Positions 28,931-38,308 are shown, numbered from the stretch's first letter. The stretch: DNA of 64,000 nucleotides from Sporosarcina quadrami (GCF_014836615.1 NZ_JACSQN010000001.1:248001-312000), one strand, 5' to 3'. Program-made: numbers and translations. Notes: generated from the sequence alone by a model not told the origin.

Positions 28931-29947
28931 TTATATCCAACCACGTTCATATTGCTTCGGGGCTGCGATTGAAACACCAAGCTCTTTGGCAGCGGTATAT
29001 GGCCAATAGGGGTTTCTTAACAATTCGCGTGCGAGAAATACAAGATCCGCTCGATTGTTTTTCAAGATTTCCTCCGCTTGCAAACCAGATGTTATAAGAC
29101 CGACAGCGCCTGTTGGGATAGTAGCTTCTTTTTTGATTTGTTCGGCGTAAGGTACTTGATAGCCTGGATAGGTATCTATTTTTGCGGGAACGAGTGCTCC
29201 AGAACTGACATCAATTAAGTCAACACCTTGCTTTTTCATCCATTTAGCCATTTCAACATAGTCTGTTGTTGTCATACCATTTTCGCTATAGTCTTCTGCT
29301 GAAATTCGTACGAATAAAGGACCATCCCATTCAGACCGAACGGCATCAATAATTTCACTTAGAAAACGGTAACGATTTTCAGCAGAACCTCCATATGAGT
29401 CATTCCGATGATTTGATAAAGGTGACAAAAACGCGTTTATCAAATATCCATGAGCGCCATGCAATTCGATGAGATCAAAGCCTGCTTTTTTAGTCCGTAT
29501 TGTAGCTTCTTTGAATGCATTAACAGTCTCTTGGATTTCTGCTAGAGACATTTCTACCGGTTGTTTGTATTGTTCATTAAAGCGAATTGCGCTAGGTGCT
29601 TGAATATCGCCATCTACTGTCGCTTTTCTGCCAGCGTGTGCCAGTTGAATACCTGTTTTTGCACCATGTAGTTTCATGAGTGAAACTACTTCTGACAGCC
29701 CAGCTATATGATCGTCACTCCATATTCCAAGATCTTCTGCTGAAATCCTTCCTTGCGGTTGGACAGCTGTCGCTTCCAGAATAATCAAGCCTACTTGGCC
29801 GACAGCTCGTGTAGCATAATGGGTTTTATGCCAATCTTCTACGAATCCGTCAGCATGAAGACTTGAATACATGCACATAGGAGCCATGACGATTCTGTTT
29901 TTAAATTTTACACCACGAATCGTGTAGGGAGAATATAACATAGACAA
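28931..29947 (-). CDS. namA: NADPH dehydrogenase NamA (old yellow enzyme, YqjM-type)
   Basis: 338 aa FMN-dependent ene-reductase. The YqjM-type redox-tuning cysteine is in MAPMCMYS (Cys25), and the substrate-binding histidine pair is in [10 protein letters not shown]. It reduces activated alkenes and is induced by electrophiles in B. subtilis. AGGAGGT lies 7 nt before the TTG at 29947 and 13 nt before an in-frame ATG two codons on, so I keep the TTG. Conserved YqjM position. Confidence 0.94.
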   Translation of the reverse strand: MSMLYSPYTIRGVKFKNRIVMAPMCMYSSLHADGFVEDWHKTHYATRAVGQVGLIILEATAVQPQGRISAEDLGIWSDDHIAGLSEVVSLMKLHGAKTGIQLAHAGRKATVDGDIQAPSAIRFNEQYKQPVEMSLAEIQETVNAFKEATIRTKKAGFDLIELHGAHGYLINAFLSPLSNHRNDSYGGSAENRYRFLSEIIDAVRSEWDGPLFVRISAEDYSENGMTTTDYVEMAKWMKKQGVDLIDVSSGALVPAKIDTYPGYQVPYAEQIKKEATIPTGAVGLITSGLQAEEILKNNRADLVFLARELLRNPYWPYTAAKELGVSIAAPKQYERGWI

Positions 29948-30019
29948 TTGAATGACCTCCTTTAGAAACTATATAAAGTATAACAAAGATGAAAGAGATG
30001 AATTGTTTTGAAGCTCATT

Positions 30020-30844
30020 TTATGTGATTTTCGGATCTGTCATAATTCCAAGTTCACGAGAACGGGCTTCAGCATCATTTATACAGTGTGAAATCGTCTG
30101 CTTGAAGGAGTTCTTTTCAAGCGCTCGCAATCCAGCTTCGGTTGTGCCACCTGGGCTAGTTACATTCTTACGCAATATACTTGGCTCTTCACCAGTCTTT
30201 TTTAACATGGAAGCTGCGCCTTCAAGAGTCTGGATAATCAATTCCCTGGCAGTGTCCGCACATAATCCTTTTGAAATTGCCGCTTCTTCGAGTGCTTCTA
30301 CTAAATAATAGACATATGCAGGTCCGCTTCCTGACAGCGCTGTGACTAAGTGCAATTCATCTTCTACCACTTCTTTGACAATTCCGATTGAAGACAACAG
30401 ACTAATGATTTTCTTATTCATATTATTATTGACTGATTGGTTCATCGATACTCCAGTAGCTGACTTTCCGATAGTGGCAGACGTATTCGGCATCGATCGA
30501 GCGATAGGTCTAGCTCCAAGACCTGATTCAATCGTAGCAATCGAGACGCCAGCAATGACGGAGAGGGCTGCTGCATCGTCATTCATATGATTAACGATAT
30601 CCGCCATTGCTTGGTGGATATCTTTAGGTTTGGTCGCTAAAATAAAGAGGCCAGCATCACTCAATTCGTTACGTTCTGCGCTGACAATAGATACACCATA
30701 TGTATTTTGCATGTAGATAAGTCTGTCTTCATCTGATTTATTCATCACATAGATATCTTTTGCTCTCATAACACTTTTGTTTACAATGCCGGCAATAATC
30801 GCTTCTGCCATTGAACCTGCGCCTACAAATATAACTTTATCCAT
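30020..30844 (-). CDS. proC: Pyrroline-5-carboxylate reductase
   Basis: 274 aa, last step of proline synthesis. The N-terminal NADPH-binding motif is FVGAGSMAEAIIAG, and the C-terminal dimer domain has ALSGSGPAYVYYLVEAL and SPGGTTEAGL. The ATG at 30844 has AAAGGATTG upstream and gives the usual N-terminus. The frame stays open 23 codons further upstream, through a terminator hairpin, to an ATG at 30913. In B. subtilis proI at this position is under T-box control; I see no T-box sequence here, only the leader terminator. Confidence 0.94.
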   Translation of the reverse strand: MDKVIFVGAGSMAEAIIAGIVNKSVMRAKDIYVMNKSDEDRLIYMQNTYGVSIVSAERNELSDAGLFILATKPKDIHQAMADIVNHMNDDAAALSVIAGVSIATIESGLGARPIARSMPNTSATIGKSATGVSMNQSVNNNMNKKIISLLSSIGIVKEVVEDELHLVTALSGSGPAYVYYLVEALEEAAISKGLCADTARELIIQTLEGAASMLKKTGEEPSILRKNVTSPGGTTEAGLRALEKNSFKQTISHCINDAEARSRELGIMTDPKIT

Positions 30845-30870
30845 CACAATCAATCCTTTCAACATTAAAT

Positions 30871-30911
30871 AAAAAAGCGTTCTCATCCTGAACATTTCAG
30901 AACGAAAACGC
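30871..30911 (-). terminator. Terminator or attenuator in the proC leader
   Basis: Continuous 16-bp stem (30877-30892 with 30896-30911, three G-U pairs in the minus-strand RNA), a 3-nt loop, and TTTTTT on the minus strand. It ends only 26 nt before the proC ATG and lies downstream of the nearest good promoter (30980-31008), so transcripts from that promoter must pass it. It could instead end the upstream zinc-ribbon operon. Confidence 0.75.
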
Positions 30912-30979
30912 ATTTCTCCGCATTTCCTATATTCTAACTATATATATTTTTGTATTATAGCTACATAAATATTAAAAAG

Positions 30980-31008
30980 ATTATTGCATGTGATCTGATA
31001 AAAGTCAA
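30980..31008 (-). promoter_or_regulatory. SigA-type promoter upstream of proC
   Basis: On the minus strand TTGACT (31008-31003), 17 nt, AATAAT (30985-30980). A second -10-like TATAAT is at 30959-30954. Both lie between the zinc-ribbon gene and the proC leader hairpin. Confidence 0.5.
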
Positions 31009-31011
31009 TAA

Positions 31012-32130
31012 TCAGAGCACATCTTGAAATAAAAATATAATACCGATCACTATAACTGCGAGTAGACTAAGTAGCACCACTTTCCAAACACTGACAGGCG
31101 CGTTACCACTCACTTTTCCCGTTTGTCCGTTGACAAGGAAACGGTAAACCTTTTGATTGAAATGAAATGATGAAATCCAAATGGGAAGCAGTAAATGTTT
31201 GAACGTAATCGCATCATATTGAGTATCTACACTTACAATTCTCACTTCATCTCCCGTTTCCTGTCTTAGTATACCTGTCTGTATTCTGTTATCTATAATT
31301 GCTCTCGCATTCATCCATCCTTCTTTTAGGGGAATAGAATAGCGTTCGGCAAGAAAACCAGACAAATATTCGGAACGGTAATCAAGCAAACCTGACAACT
31401 GGAAAGGTTCAACTTTTCCAATCAAATCAGAAGCAACATTTTTGGACGCTTTTACTAATACATCGTCATGGAATTTATTATATGTACCACGCTCCGTGCG
31501 CCAACGAATTTTTCGAACCTGCTCAGTTATCTGTTCAGTCTTACCGTCTCGCGTTACCGTTCTCGTCTCTGTAACATAATAATAAGTACCGATTTTAACG
31601 ATATATGCTGAGTGTGTCTTTGAATCGAATGTCCAGTAAGGGATATAAGTACCCGTAATCTTTTGTAACTCATAGTCTTTCTTTAAGTTATTCGGAGCAA
31701 AATACCGTTTTTTGATCCACTTTTTGAATTTCTCTACAGCTTGCTCTTTTGTCACTTGAAAAGGAAGTACGAGAGCTGGCTTGATACCTGCGTCATGTTC
31801 AGTTACGGCGATATGAGAAGATCCGCAAAACGTACAGAAGTCTGCTACTTTATCCATATCCAATAGTGTCTCTGCGCCACAGTTATCACAGTGGAAAACC
31901 CTTTTTTCATCATCCCAACTGTGCTTTTTCATATCTACTGATTCGATGTAATCATGCTCGGTCGTATTTTCACGTGTACCTTCAATAGCGACTTCCGTTG
32001 AGCAAAAAGGACATTTCAATCCTTTTGTGGATGGATCGTAAACTGTGTTTCCACCACATGAAGAACACTGGTTCACTTCCGTCTCTTCAATAGTCGGGTC
32101 TCTAACGATTTCATTATTTGCATTCGACAT
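31012..32130 (-). CDS. TFIIB-type zinc-ribbon membrane protein (YdjG-like)
   Basis: 372 aa. Two N-terminal zinc ribbons (CSSCGG...CPFC and CDNCGAE...CTFCGS, residues about 22-105) precede a long soluble domain (about 115-330) and a C-terminal transmembrane segment (about 345-368). This architecture matches B. subtilis YdjG, which with YdjH and YdjI helps place PspA at the membrane during envelope stress. GAAGAGGTG precedes the ATG, 23 nt after the SPFH gene. No pspA or ydjH is in the window. Some databases mislabel relatives as helicases. Confidence 0.78.
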   Translation of the reverse strand: MSNANNEIVRDPTIEETEVNQCSSCGGNTVYDPSTKGLKCPFCSTEVAIEGTRENTTEHDYIESVDMKKHSWDDEKRVFHCDNCGAETLLDMDKVADFCTFCGSSHIAVTEHDAGIKPALVLPFQVTKEQAVEKFKKWIKKRYFAPNNLKKDYELQKITGTYIPYWTFDSKTHSAYIVKIGTYYYVTETRTVTRDGKTEQITEQVRKIRWRTERGTYNKFHDDVLVKASKNVASDLIGKVEPFQLSGLLDYRSEYLSGFLAERYSIPLKEGWMNARAIIDNRIQTGILRQETGDEVRIVSVDTQYDAITFKHLLLPIWISSFHFNQKVYRFLVNGQTGKVSGNAPVSVWKVVLLSLLAVIVIGIIFLFQDVL

Positions 32131-32153
32131 GCTTTCACCTCTTCGCTAACTTC

Positions 32154-33296
32154 TTAAAGCGTTTCTCCGCAATCTCCGCAGAATTTAGCTGTTGGTCCAT
32201 TGACAGTGCCACAAGACTGACACTTTTTTTCTGTCAATTGTTGTGCACCACATTCACCACAGAACTTCGAGCCTTCTTTAATATCTACTTTACAACTTAC
32301 GCATGGAACGGTTTGCTGTTGGACAGTCTTGCCACATTCCGGACAGAATTTAGCATTTGCTCTAATTTGTGCTTGACAATGAGGACATGAAATTTTCGCA
32401 GGTTCCGTGGATGCAGGTGGAATGGCTTGTTGTTGATTGGTTGTGAATGCGCCAGCCATAGCATTACCGATTGCTGCACCTGCGCCGATCCCTGCACCTG
32501 TAGCGGCCATTCCGCCACCTTCATTGCGAGCCGCTTCGCGTATTGCTTCAGCAGCCTGGTACTGCGTATACGTATTCATATCACCAAGCACACCCATCGT
32601 TGTGCGCTTGTCCATCGCTTGTTCAACTTCTTTAGGAAGTGATAGATTTTCAATATAGAGAGAAGTGATTTCAAAGCCGAATTTCGAAAAACGTTCTTTC
32701 ATTTTCTCTTTACCTTGCGTACTCAATTCGTCATAGTTCATAGCCAGATCTAGCGCTGGTATTTGAGATTCTGCAAACAAATCTGTCAAGCCGGATAAAA
32801 TCATCTTTTTCAAATGACTTTCTACGTCTGAAGTATCAAAGGAACTGTTCGTTCCAAATAGTTCTTTTAAGAAAACAACCGGCTCAGACACTTTATACGA
32901 ATAGATGCCGTAACCGCGTAGTCGAATCATTCCAAATTCGGGATCTCTCATCATAATTGGATTAGAGGTTCCCCACTTTTGATTGATAAATTGTTTAGTA
33001 TTTACAAAATAGACTTCTGCCTTAAATGGTGAGTTGAATCCTGTTTTCCAAGACTTCAATTTCGTTAGGATAGGCATATTTTGTGTATACAACATGTGAT
33101 GTCCAGGAAGAAACACATCGGCAATTTCTCCTTCATTCACAAAAATCGCTACTTGTGATTCACGTACTATTAGACTGGCACCCATTTTAATTTCATTGTT
33201 TTGAACAGGAAAACGGTATACCATTGTGTTTGAATTTTGATCTGTCCACTCAATGACTTCAATGAACTGACCTTTAAAAAAGTTAAAAATACCCAT
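32154..33296 (-). CDS. SPFH-domain protein with C-terminal zinc ribbons (YdjI-like)
   Basis: 380 aa. The SPFH/virion-core-like domain (about 20-250) is followed by a Gly/Ala-rich linker (GGGMAATGAGIGAGAA) and three CxxC-x(n)-CxxC zinc ribbons (about 300-380). It matches YdjI, the membrane-scaffold partner of YdjG. I prefer the ATG at 33296 to 33302, because the GGGGGGG site touches the latter but is 7 nt from the former. It is the first gene of the two-gene unit behind the SigW-like promoter. Confidence 0.82.
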   Translation of the reverse strand: MGIFNFFKGQFIEVIEWTDQNSNTMVYRFPVQNNEIKMGASLIVRESQVAIFVNEGEIADVFLPGHHMLYTQNMPILTKLKSWKTGFNSPFKAEVYFVNTKQFINQKWGTSNPIMMRDPEFGMIRLRGYGIYSYKVSEPVVFLKELFGTNSSFDTSDVESHLKKMILSGLTDLFAESQIPALDLAMNYDELSTQGKEKMKERFSKFGFEITSLYIENLSLPKEVEQAMDKRTTMGVLGDMNTYTQYQAAEAIREAARNEGGGMAATGAGIGAGAAIGNAMAGAFTTNQQQAIPPASTEPAKISCPHCQAQIRANAKFCPECGKTVQQQTVPCVSCKVDIKEGSKFCGECGAQQLTEKKCQSCGTVNGPTAKFCGDCGETL

Positions 33297-33335
33297 ATTC
33301 ATCCCCCCCGTAAGTTATGGTCATTATAACATATA

Positions 33336-33361
33336 TACGGATATCTCTTGGAAAGGTTTCG
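33336..33361 (-). promoter_or_regulatory. SigW (ECF)-type promoter for the YdjI/YdjG-like pair
   Basis: On the minus strand CGAAAC (33361-33356), exactly 16 nt, then CGTA (33339-33336), versus the SigW consensus TGAAAC-N16-CGTA. The start codon is about 40 nt downstream. B. subtilis pspA-ydjGHI is in the SigW regulon, so context and motif agree. A TATAAT nearby (33330-33325) is a possible SigA alternative but lacks a good -35. Confidence 0.6.
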
Positions 33362-33466
33362 CAAAGTGTCTTTTTCAAAGGGTGACGAAAGCGTGAAAAG
33401 AAGGTACAATGGACTGAATACTCATTCATTGTTTAAAAAGGATGATAATCCAAAGGAGTTTTTCCT

Positions 33467-34411
33467 ATGATACATAAAATTGTAATCCCGACGCCATTTG
33501 CAGTCGGTGATGTAAATTCATTTGTTGTGAAAGGTGATCGTTTGTCACTTGTAGATGCTGGTCCAAAAACACCCGCTGCCTACGAAGCATTGAAGAATGG
33601 TTTGAAAGAGCTCGGTTATTCTTTTAATGATATAGAAGAAGTATTTTTGACGCATCATCATCCTGACCATGCGGGCTGGATGGATGCATTCGATAAAGCT
33701 GAAGTAGTCGGACATCCTTTTACAGATCTTTGGTTAAAGAGAGACGAGGAGTTCATGAAGTTTCATGATCGATTTTATTTAGAGCGTTTGCAAGAAGAAG
33801 GGGTCCCAGAACAATATTTTAGCTGGATTGAAAAAATGAAACTTCCCATTAAACTAATGGGAGATAGGACTTTAAACCGAGAAACGAACGAAGGGGATGA
33901 CTGGCATGGCCACCCAGGATGGAAAGTTTTAGAGACGCTTGGGCATGCACAGAGTCATCTAGCACTATACAATGAACGGACAGGAGAAATGATCGGCGGG
34001 GACCTTGTACTCGAAAAAGTTTCGTCAAATCCTTTAATCGAACCACCATTCAATCCATCTGATGAACGGCCAAAATCGTTGTTACAATACAACGATTCAT
34101 TGAAACGGTTGTTAAGTTTGCCAATTGAAACAATTTATAGTGGACATGGCAATCAAGTGACTGATATTCATCCGTTAATTGAATCAAGGCTTCAAAAACA
34201 GCATGAGCGCGCAATGAAAGTGCACGGTATGCTAGTGAATGAAAGCAAAACGATTTACGAATTAACGATGGAATTGTTCCCGGCCGTCTATTTGAAAGAG
34301 TTAGGTCTGACATTGTCAGAAACAATCGGACAGACAGATTATCTACTGTCAAAAGGACTCATCAAACAAACTGCTGGTGAAGGTGGTATTTTGAAATATG
34401 AGCAAACCTAA
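33467..34411 (+). CDS. Metallo-beta-lactamase fold hydrolase (YqjP-like)
   Basis: 314 aa. Zinc motif THHHPDH (His63, His65, Asp67, His68), then GHAQSH and GGDLV, and a C-terminal helical extension. Matches YqjP by position and type. The substrate is not known; glyoxalase II-like or lactonase-like thioester or ester hydrolysis is possible. AAAGGAG precedes the ATG. Its 3' end overlaps the SDR gene by 14 nt. Confidence 0.85.
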   Translation: MIHKIVIPTPFAVGDVNSFVVKGDRLSLVDAGPKTPAAYEALKNGLKELGYSFNDIEEVFLTHHHPDHAGWMDAFDKAEVVGHPFTDLWLKRDEEFMKFHDRFYLERLQEEGVPEQYFSWIEKMKLPIKLMGDRTLNRETNEGDDWHGHPGWKVLETLGHAQSHLALYNERTGEMIGGDLVLEKVSSNPLIEPPFNPSDERPKSLLQYNDSLKRLLSLPIETIYSGHGNQVTDIHPLIESRLQKQHERAMKVHGMLVNESKTIYELTMELFPAVYLKELGLTLSETIGQTDYLLSKGLIKQTAGEGGILKYEQT

Positions 34412-35156
34412 AAACGTTCTTATTACAGGAGCGACGAGCGGTGTCGGGTATGCGGTTGCCATGAGGCTGTTGGCGGATACTGATCGATTTAAGGTCTATG
34501 CTACTGGAAGGGCTCACGATAAGATTTGGCAGTTGCAAAACGATGGAGCTGAAGCTCTTCGTACCGATTTTTCAGTGCCAGGCGAATTGGACAGGTTGCT
34601 AGAGAAAATTCCATCTCCCGATATTGTTATTGTTTCAGCTGGCGTTGGATTGTTTGAATCAGCTCATCTAATTTCAGACGAATCTGTCCAAAGTATGATG
34701 AATCTGAATGTCATTGTACCAATTGAACTGACAAAAAGAATTCTTCCTGCAATGATGAAGAAGCATAAAGGTCAACTCATTTATATCGGTTCGCAAGCTG
34801 GGAAAGTGGCAACTCCGAAAGCATCTGTGTATGCGGCTTCCAAACATGCATTGATTGGCTATACGAATGCATTACGGATGGAAGTTGCGGGATATGGTAT
34901 AAGCGTGTCTGTCGTGCATCCTGGACCTATTGACACGCCATTTATCGACGAAGCGGATCAGACAGGAAACTATCGAAACTCTCTTGGCAGGCACTTGTTA
35001 AGTGTCGATACGGTCGCAAATGCTGTTGTACGGCTTATTGACAAGCCAGCGAGAGAAGTGAATTTACCTGGAATCATGGGTATTACGAGTAAGTTATATG
35101 CACTCGCTCCGAGTATAATCGAGAAGCTAGGAAAGAAGTACTTTATGAAAAAATGA
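34398..35156 (+). CDS. Short-chain dehydrogenase/reductase (YqjQ-like)
   Basis: 252 aa classical SDR. Cofactor motif TGATSGVG (about 10-17), AGVG (81-84), catalytic Ser132, Tyr145 and Lys149 (YAASK). Overlaps the MBL gene, implying a two-gene unit as in yqjP-yqjQ. Substrate unknown. Confidence 0.87.
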   Translation: MSKPKNVLITGATSGVGYAVAMRLLADTDRFKVYATGRAHDKIWQLQNDGAEALRTDFSVPGELDRLLEKIPSPDIVIVSAGVGLFESAHLISDESVQSMMNLNVIVPIELTKRILPAMMKKHKGQLIYIGSQAGKVATPKASVYAASKHALIGYTNALRMEVAGYGISVSVVHPGPIDTPFIDEADQTGNYRNSLGRHLLSVDTVANAVVRLIDKPAREVNLPGIMGITSKLYALAPSIIEKLGKKYFMKK

Positions 35157-35282
35157 CGATTAGAAAAAGCATGCTCCCATGAATGGTACGTTCTCGTTTT
35201 AGATTATGGATGGATGAAGGAGTTCCTAAGCGTGCTATACTTAAGTAATGATTAGGTAGGAAAAGTCGCAGGAGGTGTCGCT

Positions 35283-36206
35283 TTGAAGACAGTGACAATA
35301 GAAGAAGTCGTAAAACGTTTCAATATGGAAGTATTGATAGGCAAGGATCAATTGGATCGTATTTTAAAAAAGACAAAAGTTCGTAGACCAGGTCTTGAGT
35401 TCATGGATAAATTTGATTTCATTGCAACTGAACATGTGCAAATTCTCGGTAAAAATGAAATTAATTATTTACATACTTTGTCTGATGAAGAATGTAAAAT
35501 GCGGATAGCAAATATTGTTCAATACGATCCGCCTTGCATTGTTATTACATCCAATCAGGAAGAACCTTTAGGGTTACGTCAATATTGTACAGAAGAGCAT
35601 ATCCCTGTGTTGAGGACAAAAGATTCAACTAGTGAAATGAGTGCGAAACTGGATGCGTATGTTACAAAAGCAATGGCACCTGAAATTGCAGTTCATGGTG
35701 TATGCGTCAATGTGGCTGGTATCGGTATCCTTTTACGCGGAAAATCGGGGGTTGGGAAAAGTGAAACGGCCCATACATTGATTGGCCGAGGACATCGATT
35801 GATTGCTGATGATATTGTCGTTTTGAAGAAATTGAGCCCACAAACACTACTTGGAACACATGACGAAAAGAACAAAGAATTTCTTGCGTTGCGGAGCATT
35901 GGATTACTGAATGTCGTTCGTCTGTACGGAAGGGCTGCTTTTCAAGAAGAAAGCAGAATCGCGCTTGATATTGAATTGACGGAATGGAAGGATAACGCCT
36001 TAAATAATGAACTTGAACTAGATTCAAAGTTTAAAACGTATTTGGATGTTCCAATTCCTCATATTCAAATCCAGTTGCAACCTGGTAGAGATGTAGCAGG
36101 TTTGATAGAAGCTGCAGCGAATAACTGGTATTTAAAGCAACAAGGATACAGCGCGGTTGAGGAGTTCATGAAGCGACTGGAACCGGAGTTCAACGAATCA
36201 GAATAA
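35283..36206 (+). CDS. Divergent HPr kinase/phosphorylase paralogue
   Basis: 307 aa, full-length HPrK/P architecture: N-terminal domain (about 1-130), then the kinase domain with His138 (AVHGV), P-loop GKSGVGKSE (153-161) and Asp176/Asp177 (HRLIADD). The family signature, LEIRGLGIINV in B. subtilis, reads LALRSIGLLNV (201-211), losing the acidic residue and a glycine, and the C-terminal K-loop is QLQPGRD instead of PVRPGRN. The canonical hprK normally sits with lgt, not here, so this is probably a second copy with altered activity or substrate. The TTG start has CAGGAGGTG 5-7 nt upstream. Confidence 0.82.
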   Translation: MKTVTIEEVVKRFNMEVLIGKDQLDRILKKTKVRRPGLEFMDKFDFIATEHVQILGKNEINYLHTLSDEECKMRIANIVQYDPPCIVITSNQEEPLGLRQYCTEEHIPVLRTKDSTSEMSAKLDAYVTKAMAPEIAVHGVCVNVAGIGILLRGKSGVGKSETAHTLIGRGHRLIADDIVVLKKLSPQTLLGTHDEKNKEFLALRSIGLLNVVRLYGRAAFQEESRIALDIELTEWKDNALNNELELDSKFKTYLDVPIPHIQIQLQPGRDVAGLIEAAANNWYLKQQGYSAVEEFMKRLEPEFNESE

Positions 36207-36240
36207 GTAGTATGTTCAATTCAACAGAAAGAGGTATATC

Positions 36241-37068
36241 ATGAGACAGCAATTGATGGACTTGTTAGCGATGGATGATGAGCAAATCCAACTGCACATG
36301 CAACTTAGCGGGGAAGCCGTTTTTACTTATATGCTCGAAAATATAGGAACTCCAGACAGTGAACTTCGAGATGAAATCATATATCGTCTACTCGTCAAGC
36401 TGTTATCGGGTAATCATGTAACAACTGCTCAAATGAAGCATGCAACTGAAGAGCTGATTAGTGATCGTTACCTTTTTGCTTCGATTGGCGAAAGAGATAC
36501 AAATAGTGTTTTTATACGATCTTTTTCTGCGCTATGGTTGACGGGCTTATTTTGGGTCGATACAGAAAAGCCCTATTTGGAACCTGAGCTAAGGGATTTT
36601 GCAATGGAAAGATGTGCAAATTACTTATATAAAGAGAATGATACTAGAGGGTTTACCGAAAACGGATGGGCTCATGCAATTGCTCATGGGGCTGATTTAT
36701 ATATGATGATTGCTAGTCATCCATCAGTTGAAAAACGGTTGATTCCGCTTATGTTAGGTAGCATTTCTTCTTGTTTCTATAAAGGCGGCGTGTATAAGGA
36801 TGATGAAGATGAAAGATTAGTCGCTATCATATCGAAGTTAGTTGCTGAAGGATATCCGGAAGATGTATTACTCGAGTGGGTGGAACAGATCTTTGACCGC
36901 ATGGACCGGGAAGTGCACCATCACGGTCAGTCGCATTCATTCTTGCATGCACGGACAAATATTTTACAATTTATGAAAACGTTATACTTTGCTTTAACAA
37001 AAAGTCAGTCTGCTCCTAAGTTACGCTCAGGCGTATCTTATTTCATTCAAAAATGGCAGAGGACTTGA
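36241..37068 (+). CDS. DUF2785 protein
   Basis: 275 aa, mostly helical, with the family motif ENGWAHAIAHGADL (about 140-153) and a HHHGQSHSFLHAR stretch near 227. Function unknown. AAAGAGGTAT precedes the ATG; the gap from the HPrK paralogue is 34 nt, so co-transcription is likely. Confidence 0.78.
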   Translation: MRQQLMDLLAMDDEQIQLHMQLSGEAVFTYMLENIGTPDSELRDEIIYRLLVKLLSGNHVTTAQMKHATEELISDRYLFASIGERDTNSVFIRSFSALWLTGLFWVDTEKPYLEPELRDFAMERCANYLYKENDTRGFTENGWAHAIAHGADLYMMIASHPSVEKRLIPLMLGSISSCFYKGGVYKDDEDERLVAIISKLVAEGYPEDVLLEWVEQIFDRMDREVHHHGQSHSFLHARTNILQFMKTLYFALTKSQSAPKLRSGVSYFIQKWQRT

Positions 37069-37069
37069 A

Positions 37070-37114
37070 AAAACATGCCACAGATCAGTATTTCTGAATC
37101 AGTGGCATGTTTTT
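37070..37114. terminator. Bidirectional terminator between the DUF2785 and OsmC genes
   Basis: A long near-palindrome: AAACATGCCAC on the left pairs with GTGGCATGTTT on the right, extended inward by GATCAG/CTGAATC, with T6 after it. Confidence 0.85.
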
Positions 37115-37142
37115 TATGTTCTGTTATTGTGATAGACGAGTT

Positions 37143-37595
37143 TTATTTGGAATGTGAAATTACAGTTGCTTTAACTTTTACTCCAACATTCCCCTGTAGA
37201 GCACGGCTAATCATGCAAGAAGACTCTGCTTTTTCAGCTAATTTTTTGGCAAGAGAGTACTCTTTTTCACCCGCGTTCGCCAATAATGTAATTGTCGGTT
37301 TATGTATAATCTCTTTATAAGTGATGACTCCATTAGTTACATCCACAATACCAATTGACTCCATTTGTAAGTTAGTTTTTTCAAGGCTGCTTCGTTCCAT
37401 CATAGCAGCGAGCGTAATAATATAACAAGTTGCCGCTGCACCAAGCAACATTTCATCGGGATTTGTACCGATTCCTGGACCGTCCATTTCTTGAGGGATT
37501 GAAACTTTTGTCTTCAAGTTTTCCATCTCGATCGACCCGATATCATTTCTCAAGCCTGGCCAATTGGCATGCAAACGGAATTTGTGTTCTGCCAT
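37143..37595 (-). CDS. OsmC-family peroxiredoxin-like protein
   Basis: 150 aa. The two family cysteines are present, Cys57 (AATCYII) and Cys127 (SSCMISRAL), consistent with thiol-dependent reduction of organic hydroperoxides. The ATG at 37595 is preferred because AAGGAGAAG is 9 nt away; the ATG six bases upstream is too close to it. It is convergent with the DUF2785 gene. Confidence 0.85.
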   Translation of the reverse strand: MAEHKFRLHANWPGLRNDIGSIEMENLKTKVSIPQEMDGPGIGTNPDEMLLGAAATCYIITLAAMMERSSLEKTNLQMESIGIVDVTNGVITYKEIIHKPTITLLANAGEKEYSLAKKLAEKAESSCMISRALQGNVGVKVKATVISHSK

Positions 37596-37759
37596 ACTCA
37601 TCTTCTCCTTAAGTTTCTTTTACAGTATACCTCATTAAAAAGTAAAAATCCTCGCTGATTTTTTTCCATGATAATAAATCACACTCATTCTCAATGTGCA
37701 CAGTAGCTTTCAAGATGACATATAGTAAATGATGATAGTCATGTGTGCGGAGGGATTAT

Positions 37760-38308
37760 ATGACATTTATTACCGTATTATTAATTGGCATTGTAGCAAA
37801 TTTAGACAATGTGGGCATTAGTATTTCATATGGATTGCGTTTTAATCGCATACCTTTTAAATATAATTTGATCATCTCAATTATTTCATTTATCTTTGCA
37901 TTCTTTTCTTTAAAAGCAGGAGATTATTTTGCAGATATTTTTTCATTGCAGACTGCCAATTGGATTGGAGGTTCTCTTTTAATTACAATTGGAATTTGGC
38001 TTGTAGTTAAAACGTTATTCTTTGCACAGTCGCAAACAAGCAAAGAGTTGGTCGCTATCGATTATAAGGAAGCTATACTACTCGGATTTGTACTTGCGTT
38101 AAACTGCCTGACAATCGGTTTTAGTGCAGGTATTACAGGAGCCCCTCCCATATTAACCGCTTTTTCCATCGGTGCTTTCTCAATTATATCTATTATTATC
38201 GGCGTTCAACTAGGTCATAGAATCGGTAAGACATGGTTTGGGAAAAATGCCGATAGTGTCGCTGCACTGTTATTGATTATCATCGGTTTGTATGAGATTT
38301 TCATATGA
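37760..38308 (+). CDS. MntP/YtaF-type membrane protein
   Basis: 182 aa with six predicted transmembrane segments in two similar halves. The first half has VANLDNVGISISYGLR, as in the sporulation protein YtaF and the manganese exporter MntP. In the second half the aligned segment is LALNCLTIGFSAG, with Asn where MntP-type proteins usually have Asp. The CGGAGGGA site supports the ATG at 37760 rather than the GTG at 37745. Either sporulation-related or metal efflux; I cannot decide. Confidence 0.7.
   Translation: MTFITVLLIGIVANLDNVGISISYGLRFNRIPFKYNLIISIISFIFAFFSLKAGDYFADIFSLQTANWIGGSLLITIGIWLVVKTLFFAQSQTSKELVAIDYKEAILLGFVLALNCLTIGFSAGITGAPPILTAFSIGAFSIISIIIGVQLGHRIGKTWFGKNADSVAALLLIIIGLYEIFI

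Noticed and set aside
30845..30913. N-terminal extension of ProC from the ATG at 30913
   Set aside because: It would be encoded by the terminator stem and the Arg-rich extension is unlike ProC; kept only as a possible leader-peptide idea in the findings.
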